From Mangrovimonas xylaniphaga (GTDB lineage: Bacteria > Bacteroidota > Bacteroidia > Flavobacteriales > Flavobacteriaceae), in the NCBI RefSeq assembly GCF_001280435.1, contig NZ_LBIP01000021.1, positions 114,142 through 178,141 of the forward strand: a stretch of DNA of 64,000 nt, given 5' to 3'. This document shows, piece by piece, positions 53,401 through 61,200 of the stretch. The position numbers and the translations under genes were made by a program. The notes beneath the pieces were generated by a model. That model worked only from the letters and a program-made list of their open reading frames with translations, did not search any database and was not told the origin of the DNA. Position 1 is the stretch's first letter; every line of letters begins with the position of its first letter.

Positions 53401-56400
53401 AATTACCTCATAGTTTCCGGCTGTTAAGTTGTTGGCCACAGAAGAATTTTGTACTGGGGAAGTGTTCCATGTATATTCATAAGGAGCAGTACCTCCCGAT
53501 ACAGATACAGATGCTGTTCCATCATTAAATCCATAACAAGAAACATTATTCCCACTAATGGTGGAGGTTAATTCAGTTGGTTCATTTACGGTAGCTGAAG
53601 CAGTGGTTGTACAACCATTGGCATCAGTAATCGTTACAGAATAGGTTCCGGCTGAAAGTCCAGATGCTGTAGCTGTTGTTTGAACAGGAGAAGTATTCCA
53701 AGAATAGGTGTATCCTGGGGTTCCATTTTCCACCGTTACCGTAACATAACCATTGGAGGCATTGTAACAGGATGCATCAAAAGCTTCTGCTGTAGCCATT
53801 AATTGGGATGGTTGTGTAATGGTAACCGATTTAATTTCTTGACAACCGTTATTATCTGTAACCGTTAGAGTATAAGATCCTGCACTTAAGTTTGATGCAG
53901 TTTGGGTTGTTTGACCATTGGACCATGCATAGGAATAAGGAGCAGTTCCTCCTGAAGGAGTTGCTGTTGCAGTACCTCCGTTACTTCCAAAGCAAAGAGC
54001 AGGAGTTTTGGTCATACTAACTTGCAATGCGTTTGGTTGCGAGAGAGTCACTGAATTTGAAACAGAACAGCCATTAGCATCTGTAACAATGACCGAATAA
54101 TTTGTGTTTGCAGCTAGTCCATTAGCAGTTTGTGATGTTTGTCCGTTAGACCATTGATAGGTGAAAGGACTTATACCTCCACTAGTAATTGAAACGGTTG
54201 CAGAACCATTTGTGGACCCAAAACAAGTTGGATTTGTAGAGGTAATATTCGTTAGGATTTCTTCTGGGGCTTCTAAGGTAACATCTGTTTCAAATGTACA
54301 TCCATTACTATCTGTGATGTTTACCGTGTAAGTTCCTTCAGGTAAGCTGGTTGCAGTGGCGGTTGTTTGACCATTGGACCATACATAGAAGTAAGGTGCT
54401 GTTCCGCCGGATGGAGTCGCTGTGGCCGTTCCATTATTGCCATTTAAACAAGATATGTCCTCTCCGTTGTAATTACTGGAAACATTGGCTGTTGCGGTTA
54501 ATAGGGTGGGTTCTGTAATAACAGCATTGGCAGTTGTAATAGTAGCTGCAGCATCAGTTACCGTTACGGAATAGGTTCCAGCTGGAACATTGGAAATAGT
54601 ATCACTTGTAACACCGTTGGACCATAAATAGGTATAAGGAGCTTCACCTCCAGTGGCGTTCACGGTAGCTGCACCTGTTGAATTGCCGTTACAATCTACA
54701 GGAGTAGTTTGGGCTACGGCAGCCAATGGAGCAATTACAGTGATTGCATCACTTGCACAATTACATTTTGGTTTTGACGGCAAACAGTCTGAATCTTCGT
54801 GCTGTTTCCAAGAATAAAGTAATCCTGTTAAAGTGATTTGATTTCCACAGATATAGTCATCATCCAAGAGAAGTTGTCCTTGGCTACTTGTGGGGACAGG
54901 TTGCCCTTGATACAAGCAGTCTTCAATATACTGAGAAGTAGTTAGACCTGTTAGGGCATCTTTTACCTCATATCCAACAATTACATATAAGTTATATTTC
55001 GGTTTGGCGGAACTTGGCGTAGTAAACCATACGTAGACAGATATGGCTGTTCCACCAGTACATTCTTCAATTGGATTACCATCTTCATCACCAATATAAA
55101 AATCACCAATAACAAAATCATTTGAATTACATTGTGAACAGTCCACATTGTAGGTATAACAAATTCCCAAATTATGAGATTGTTTTATGGTTGTGCGTTG
55201 GCCAGAAGCATCTGTTACGGATAGGGTTATTACTTTGTCACCTGCAGTAGCATATTTCACAGTTTGTGCACCACTATAAACTCCTGGAGATGTTTGAGAA
55301 TCCGTTCCAAAATTCCATGTAAGGATAAAAGGAGCAATACCTCCTGAAATATTTGGAACAATTGTTAAGGTTTCTAAATCATCGATATCCACACATTCAG
55401 AGGAGGTTGTCATAGATGCGCTTAAAGGATCACCAATATATACAGTTGCGGAAGAATTACATCCGCTTTCATCAGTAATGGTTACTGTATAAGTTCCTGA
55501 GGACAAGCCAGAAATAGATGAGGTAGTTTCGCCATTACTCCAAAGATAGGTGTAAGGAGCATCCCCGCCAAAAGGTTTTGCAGAAGCAGTACCGTTTGAA
55601 TTTCCTGTGCCTGTTGTATTTGTCCAAGAAGCTGATACCGTAAGTTCTGTTGGAGCTGCATTTGTGATACTAGTTGGAGAAGAAGTACATCCGCTACTAT
55701 CTGTAACCGTTACTGTATAGGTCCCTGCAGGCAAACCCGAAATGGTCTGTGTAGTTGCCCCTGTATTCCACAAATAGGAATAAGGAGCTGTTCCTCCTGA
55801 GGGTGTTGCAGTAGCACTTCCTCCTGTACCTGAATCATTTATTAGGCAGCCTTCGGTTCCTGTTACATTTACTCTAACGAGTGCTGGGTCAGTTACATTA
55901 AATTCTATTAATTCCTGACAGCCATTGCTGTCGGTTATTGTTACTGTATGATATCCCGCAGATAAATTAGATACTGAATCTGTTGTTGCTGATCCTGCAG
56001 AAATACTCCATTGATAGGAGTATGGGGGCATTCCTCCGGATACAGATACACTAGCAGCCCCATCCGACTCCCCATTACAGGTAGGAGAGGTGTAGGAACC
56101 TGAACCAACTAAAGGGGACGACTCAGAAATAAAAACAGTTCTTGTTTTGCTACAACCGCTAGAGTCGGTAACTAATACTTCATAAGTTCCCGCAGATAGG
56201 TTAAAGGCTGTGGGGCCAGTTTGAGTAGGTGTTGTATTCCATGTGCAAGTATATGGGGGAACGCCTCCTGAGGGATTAACCGTAATAGCTCCATCATTTA
56301 AACCATAACAAGATACATCTGTTTTAGTAATAGGTGTGTTTATTTGAGCTGGTTGAGTAAGACGGATGTTTTCAATCGTTTGACATCCTTTACTATCGGT

Positions 56401-57936
56401 TATTGTAATAGAATAGTTTCCATAGGCTAAATTCTCAATATCTTGAGCCGAGCTAGAAAATCCGGAAGGATGTGACCACTGATAAGTGTAGGGAGGAGTC
56501 CCTCCAATGGGCGTGACACTTATACTACCATCTGATCCAAATTTACAGGATACATTAGTTTGTTCATCGATACGAACAGAAAGTAATTGGGGTTGGGTAA
56601 TTTCTACGTTTGTAGAAATGCTACATTCATTAGAGTCAGTAATAGTCACCGAATGTATACCTGCCTCCAAATTATTGGCAGTTGCCCCGTTTTCTCCATT
56701 GTCCCAAGTATAGGAATAAGGGGGATTACCTCCAGATACGTATACTGAAGCTACACCGTCTGATTGACCATTGCAACTTACTTGAGATGTTTGAGTTGCT
56801 GTGGCTGAAAGTTCTTCAGGTTCTTCGATAGTTACAGAACAAGAAGTTGAACAGCCATTAGCGTCGGTAACATTAACGGTATAAGTGCCTGCGGCAAGGG
56901 CATTAGGATTTTTTCCGTTCCAATCTACAGTAATAGGAGCAACTCCTCCAGAGATATTCAAATTAGCAATTCCATCATTATCTCCAGAGCAACTTACGTG
57001 TTGAGTGACCGTTACATTACAGCTTATTTCTTGAATGGTAATTTTTTGTTTGGCTATATATACAATTCCGCTTCCATAATCAAAATTCCAATCTATGGAA
57101 TAGGTGCCATTGGAATCATAGGTTGTAGGTGATGAGGTTGTTCCCGTAATCGCGCCTCCACAGTTATCTGTTGCTACAGGAGCTGTAACCGAGTAATCAC
57201 ATCCCCAAGTTATATCTTCCATCCCTGAGATTGTTGGGGACTCAATATCCGTAACAACAACGTCAAATTCACAAAGATCTATAAGACCATTACTATCTGC
57301 TTCAACTATTACTGTAGTAGTTCCTATAGGGAAATTATAAGGAAACGCAGTAATTATTTCTCCCGAGTCAGATATGGTATAGGTAATGTTTTGAGAACAA
57401 TTGTCTTCTGCATAAGCCACAAAGCTTAGGGAAGCAGTACAAAGCCCAGGATCTGTATCAAAATTTCCTCCTAAAGAAGAACAATCCAATACCGGGGGGA
57501 TATTGTCAACTACAGTTATGGAGCTAGTACATTCTTCTAAAATAACTGAAGTGTCAGTACTTAAAACAAGTGATAAAGTGACGTCTATAATACCAATATG
57601 ATCACAAGTTATTTGAGCTGGGGATATAATTAATTCTTTGTCAGGATCATTGTCGTATACACCGGAAGTCTCTATGTCTTCTGGGTTAATTGTAGCTTCT
57701 CCATTTTCATCCAATTCAAGCACAAATCCGGTAATACAGGAAATTGTATCCAGGGGTGCGTAAAATAATGAACTGCCACTAGTGGGTACAGTTATATTGG
57801 TACCTGTTTCTTCAAAAACTATAGAAACATTGTCTAAGCTGATGTAATTGAAAAGTTGATTGGTTTTGGCTTCTAAAAGGTTGGTTGTTAATGTAAAAAG
57901 GACCAACTGGACAAGGCAGAGGTAGTTTTTTATCAT
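50455..57936 (-). CDS. Giant secreted adhesin-like protein with SprB repeats, LamG and T9SS type A tail
   Basis: A 2493-residue exported protein. The start is the internal ATG giving a signal peptide (MIKNYLCLVQLVLFTLTTNLLEA). Order: a short N-terminal domain, two HYR-like domains (about residues 135-320), seven SprB-type repeats, an inserted PKD-like plus Cys-rich module, six more SprB repeats, an Ig-like domain with AGADQTLNCG, a LamG/concanavalin-type lectin domain (LDFDGVNDNITF ... FKGWMDELRIWDVAL), a long region seen in many Bacteroidota secreted proteins (YNYNYWGSPVSPI, NPYPSAIDALEFI), and a C-terminal type A sorting domain ending KKVVIKLD. The SprB repeat is named after the gliding adhesin SprB; here the protein ends in a type A tail and no SprF/PorP gene adjoins. 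Probably a surface or released adhesin. Confidence 0.9.
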   Translation of the reverse strand: MIKNYLCLVQLVLFTLTTNLLEAKTNQLFNYISLDNVSIVFEETGTNITVPTSGSSLFYAPLDTISCITGFVLELDENGEATINPEDIETSGVYDNDPDKELIISPAQITCDHIGIIDVTLSLVLSTDTSVILEECTSSITVVDNIPPVLDCSSLGGNFDTDPGLCTASLSFVAYAEDNCSQNITYTISDSGEIITAFPYNFPIGTTTVIVEADSNGLIDLCEFDVVVTDIESPTISGMEDITWGCDYSVTAPVATDNCGGAITGTTSSPTTYDSNGTYSIDWNFDYGSGIVYIAKQKITIQEISCNVTVTQHVSCSGDNDGIANLNISGGVAPITVDWNGKNPNALAAGTYTVNVTDANGCSTSCSVTIEEPEELSATATQTSQVSCNGQSDGVASVYVSGGNPPYSYTWDNGENGATANNLEAGIHSVTITDSNECSISTNVEITQPQLLSVRIDEQTNVSCKFGSDGSISVTPIGGTPPYTYQWSHPSGFSSSAQDIENLAYGNYSITITDSKGCQTIENIRLTQPAQINTPITKTDVSCYGLNDGAITVNPSGGVPPYTCTWNTTPTQTGPTAFNLSAGTYEVLVTDSSGCSKTRTVFISESSPLVGSGSYTSPTCNGESDGAASVSVSGGMPPYSYQWSISAGSATTDSVSNLSAGYHTVTITDSNGCQELIEFNVTDPALVRVNVTGTEGCLINDSGTGGSATATPSGGTAPYSYLWNTGATTQTISGLPAGTYTVTVTDSSGCTSSPTSITNAAPTELTVSASWTNTTGTGNSNGTASAKPFGGDAPYTYLWSNGETTSSISGLSSGTYTVTITDESGCNSSATVYIGDPLSASMTTSSECVDIDDLETLTIVPNISGGIAPFILTWNFGTDSQTSPGVYSGAQTVKYATAGDKVITLSVTDASGQRTTIKQSHNLGICYTYNVDCSQCNSNDFVIGDFYIGDEDGNPIEECTGGTAISVYVWFTTPSSAKPKYNLYVIVGYEVKDALTGLTTSQYIEDCLYQGQPVPTSSQGQLLLDDDYICGNQITLTGLLYSWKQHEDSDCLPSKPKCNCASDAITVIAPLAAVAQTTPVDCNGNSTGAATVNATGGEAPYTYLWSNGVTSDTISNVPAGTYSVTVTDAAATITTANAVITEPTLLTATANVSSNYNGEDISCLNGNNGTATATPSGGTAPYFYVWSNGQTTATATSLPEGTYTVNITDSNGCTFETDVTLEAPEEILTNITSTNPTCFGSTNGSATVSITSGGISPFTYQWSNGQTSQTANGLAANTNYSVIVTDANGCSVSNSVTLSQPNALQVSMTKTPALCFGSNGGTATATPSGGTAPYSYAWSNGQTTQTASNLSAGSYTLTVTDNNGCQEIKSVTITQPSQLMATAEAFDASCYNASNGYVTVTVENGTPGYTYSWNTSPVQTTATASGLSAGTYSVTITDANGCTTTASATVNEPTELTSTISGNNVSCYGFNDGTASVSVSGGTAPYEYTWNTSPVQNSSVANNLTAGNYEVIIEDVEGCQITETITITQPQNLTNANAGADQTLNCGLDTTILNANTPTVGSGSWSLISSPIGASTTFTDVNQPNTSFSGDMIGTYVLRWTISSGSCPAKMDDVQITLSECSTLDFDGVNDNITFNNHYDLTGPFSLSVWVKPGSVSSNTQTILSKRDAGNLSTGYDLRLVNNTISFRWNGNSLISPYQISTQRWYHIAVTYSGSTYKLYIDGIEVNSSNGTAPISNSREFIVGAMDQTTTPPFKPVNYFKGWMDELRIWDVALTQDQLKLMMNQEIENNAGAVRGLIVPQEIPGLAWSDLTAYYHMDQATDVTNGFLTGNTSTSFNGKLRNITTWQEESAPIPYKSKSDGMWTDTSSTTPWLYGDSVWDYPNGNGVNGSSIDWNIVVTDHNISSGNKDITLLGLLNNSGELTIADPSTPQDETNDGQGLRITHYLKLNGSIDLVGESQLVQDEGSVLEVASFGFIERDQQGTTNLYNYNYWGSPVSPINTVSNSVYSVGSVLMDGTDSANPKAIVWTTGKNASPTSPITMSSYWINKFNGTANTYSVWSRVGNTGNIETGIGYTMKGSGANGGYQNYVFKGIPHNGLIENALTAGDEIFLSNPYPSAIDALEFIKDNIPGPNANPNSSNAIDGTLQFWIHYNSNSSHKLKQYEGGFALYNLLDEGVPPVSSKSFTTDGFWISGLGSSDLKPGQFIPVAQGFVTTSVENGTGGYVKFENDQRSFKRESNPNQSIFLRNSNVQEKKSLNSSSPIKKIFISAKTPENTFRTLLLGFVSDTEVTDSFDYGYDARNLDSYPSDISWSINEQPFVIQGVGEFESSKQYPLIIETVTEGNIEISLIKLKNFKEDIGVYIYDSELDSYTQINEVNYSIKLNAGTYKNRFYLTFEEDNSLSIIDKNLQNIIVNYLNNSEEIYIHTPNHIKVKQVYLTNIIGQTVKSWNATNTTNMASDFKLPIKKLSDGNYIVKVVTDKGTFNKKVVIKLD
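53338..57025 (-). repeat. Thirteen SprB-type protein repeats
   Basis: Thirteen coding repeats of about 75-85 residues, seven before and six after an insert at about 54735-55425. Each follows the pattern xxCxGxxDGxAxxxxxGGxxPYxYxW near its start and AGxYxVTVTDxxGC near its end. They have diverged at DNA level, so this is not a recent tandem expansion. Boundaries are approximate. Confidence 0.85.
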
Positions 57937-58060
57937 ATAAATAATTTGTTTGAAATTAGGGGATAGCAAAGTATTCTCTTAAAAGAGAGTAGATAATTAG
58001 AGCGGATTCCTATATTATCTTTCATTGTGTGAGTATGCTCAAAAATACATTTATATAGAC

Positions 58061-58068
58061 CAAATATA
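58061..58068 (-). promoter_or_regulatory. Possible -7 element of the SprB-repeat giant gene
   Basis: On the minus strand this reads TATATTTG, 124 bases before the start codon, within an AT-rich gap. No TTG at the proper spacing was seen, so the call is tentative. Confidence 0.35.
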
Positions 58069-58136
58069 TAAAATATTCGATGAATTGCTATTTTTTTTCT
58101 TTATATGTAAGTAATTTTTGAAATAAAAGTAACATT

Positions 58137-58167
58137 AAAAAAGCAATCAAAATAAAATGGTTGCTTT
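58137..58167 (-). terminator. Terminator after the HYR-repeat giant gene
   Basis: AAAGCAATC (58140-58148) pairs with GGTTGCTTT (58159-58167) with one wobble. On the minus strand the stem is followed by a T-run, about 40 bases after the stop. Confidence 0.65.
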
Positions 58168-58168
58168 C

Positions 58169-58204
58169 AATGTATATAGTGAAATAAATGTATATAGTGA
58201 AATA
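58169..58204. repeat. Tandem 18-base duplication
   Basis: AATGTATATAGTGAAATA occurs twice, head to tail and without mismatch, just beyond the stop of the HYR-repeat giant gene. Being exact, it looks recent, probably replication slippage. Confidence 0.85.
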
Positions 58205-58208
58205 TTGG

Positions 58209-61200
58209 TTATTGCTTAATGATGGCCTTCTTATTAAAGACTCCTCGATCTGTGACTATTTTTATGATATAGTTGCCATCCGAGATATTTTTGATGGGAA
58301 TTTTAAAATCGTTCGAAATGGAGATGTTTGTGGGGTTCCATGATTTTACTGTTTGTCCAATAATATTAGTAAGGTAAACTTGTTTGACATTTAGGTTTTC
58401 TGGTGTCTTAATGTGTATTTCTTTACTATTATATAAATAGTTCATTGTAACACTTTGATGTTTATAATCTTCAATGGCTAAAGCGTTCTCGTCTTGGAAA
58501 GCAATAAAAAATCTATTAGTGTATTCCCCTTTATTTAAGACAGTTTGAAAACTAATATCATTGATTGGTGAAAATGTACCCATAAGGGAGTCATATATAT
58601 ATACATTAATATCTTCATTGAAGTTTTTCAATTCCAAAAGTGAAATTTCGATAGTCCCTGAAGTAGCAATGTCAACAATTAATGGATATTGTTTGGTGAA
58701 ATTAAATTCACCAACACCTTGAATAATAAAAGGTTGCTCATTGATTGACCATGAAATGTCAGATGGGTATGAGTCTAGATTTCTAGCATCGTATCCATAA
58801 TCGAAGCCGTCAGTAACAATAGCATTGGAAACAAACCCTAGTAACAATGTTCTAATAGTTCCTTCAGGTGTTTTAGCACTAAGAATGATTTTTTTTATTG
58901 GATCAGAAGATGAGTTTTGATTTTGCTTCTCTTGGTTATTGACTTGTCTTAGGAAAATAGATTCGCTAGGATTGGATTCTCTTTTAAAGAATCTTTGGTC
59001 ATTTTCAAATTTGACAACTCCCCCCATACCTTCTTCAACAGCGGTTGTTACAAATCCTAGTCCAACAGGAATAAACTGTCCAGGTTTTAAATCGGAACTT
59101 CCCAATCCACTGATCCAATAACCATCTGTAGAGACATTCTGGGACGATACAGGAGGCACTCCTTCATTTAATAAATTATACAAAGCAAAACCACCTTCAT
59201 ATTCTTGTAAGTTATGAGAATTGTTTGTGTTGTAGTGGATCCAGAATTGTAATGTTCCGTCTATTGAGTTTGAGCTACCGGGGTTTGCATTCGGTCCTGG
59301 GATATTATCCTTAATAAATTCCAAGGCATCTATTGAGGAAGGATATGGATTGCCTAAGAAGATTTCATCGTTTATGGCTAAAGGGTTTTCAATTAATCCA
59401 TTATGAGGAGTTCCTTTAAAGACATAGTTTTGGTATTCATTGCTAGTTCCGCTACCTTTCATAGTAAATCCACTTCCCGTTTCTATACTTCCTGTATTAC
59501 CTACTCGAGACCAGGTGGAATAGGTATTTGCTGCTCCATTGAATTTATGAATCCATCGACTACTCATGGTTATTGGGGATGTTGGAGAGGCATCCTTGCC
59601 ACTTGTCCATGTGATGGTCTTGGGATTTGCAGAGTCTGTTCCATCCATAAGTATTGCTCCTACTGAATAGTCAGCATTGAAACCAGAATTTATAGGGCTT
59701 ACTGGTGAGCTCCAGTAATTGTAATTATATAAATTGTAAGTCCCCTGTTGGTCTCTTTCGATGAACCCACTACTTGTAGGATCCAAAACACTTTCATTCA
59801 ATTGGTCGGTATTGTACCTTTTTTGAACCAATTGGGATTCGCCAACAAGATCAATTTGTCCATTTAATTTTAGGTAATGTGTAATCCATAAGCCATGGCC
59901 TGAGTTGGTTTCGTCTTGGATTCCTGTATTCGTTATTGTAATTTCTCCGGTATTTACCAATAGTCCTAATAAAGTTAAATCTTGAGTGTCACTGATAACA
60001 TTATGAGAACTTTTCACTATATTCCAGTCAATTTTTTCACCATTAATTCCGGAACTATTGGGGTAATCCCAAACGGTATAATGTAGCCATGGAGAGGCCG
60101 TGTTAGCGGTATTATTCCAATTTCCTGCCTTGGATGTCAAATAGGGTAAAGGAGCTGTTTGTTGTTGACTAGAAGTAATGTTTCTCAATCTCCCACTTAC
60201 ACCTTTGTATGCAGATAGATCTCCACAAACTAGGTTCATTCTATAGTAGCCCATTAGGTTATCCCATAATAAAGGATCGTCATCAATTCCGTCGTTATCA
60301 TAATCAGGACCAGAAATTTTGTTGGTGATTACAACTCCTCCAATATCAGATCCCAAAGCTTGAATTTCCTGATTCATCATCTGGTGGATGTGTTCAGAAT
60401 TTAAGGATTTGTTCCAAATTCGTAATTCATCAACCCAACCGTGGAAATAGTTTGTTGGAGTCTTAGGATTTGCTCTATCCATGGCACCTAAAAGCGCCTC
60501 TATATTGCTGCTGGTATTATCAGGAGCAGCACCACTTGAAGTTCCTAGTTTTATACCGTCAACGTAAAGACTATACAATGAACCATCAAAAGTAACAGCC
60601 AAGTGGTACCATCTATTGGTACTGATTTTATTTCCATTTGAGGTTACAGATCCACTTCCTGAAGCATTACTCCAACTGAATATTATTTCTCCATTTAGTA
60701 TACTTAAATCATAGCCACTTGTTTTGCTTTCGGCATCTTTTCTTGAAAAAACAGTTCTGGTGCCATCAATTGAATTTGGCTTTGCCCAAATTTCTATACT
60801 AAACTCAGAGTTTAAATTGTAATTGTTTTTAAAAGTAACGTAGTCGTTATAACCATCGAAGTCTATAGTTGGACAATCTTTAATTACAACATTAACTTCA
60901 TCAAAACATCCATTGTCTAATGTCCATCTTAATGTGTATGTTCCTGGGTCAGCTGTAAAAATAGCATCAGGGTCTGAATCACTTGAGAATACTGCAGATG
61001 TTCCACAGGATTCAAAGCTAGAGTTAATAACACTCCAAGTTCCTCCCATACCAGTACCTAAATAATCTGTATCCCCATTGATAGTGTTAGGAACAACATA
61101 TAGGTTTTCAGTCCAAGCTCCTTTGGCATGATTTTGAACAGCTGTTTTACTATTGTCATAAGCGTTGAGCTGAAGTGTATTTTCCCCACATTCACTATCT

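Noticed and set aside
53338..57025. Repeated DNA pattern that might be taken for a CRISPR or satellite array
   Set aside because: Units are about 230-250 bases, keep the reading frame and are conserved at protein level only; they are SprB protein repeats.
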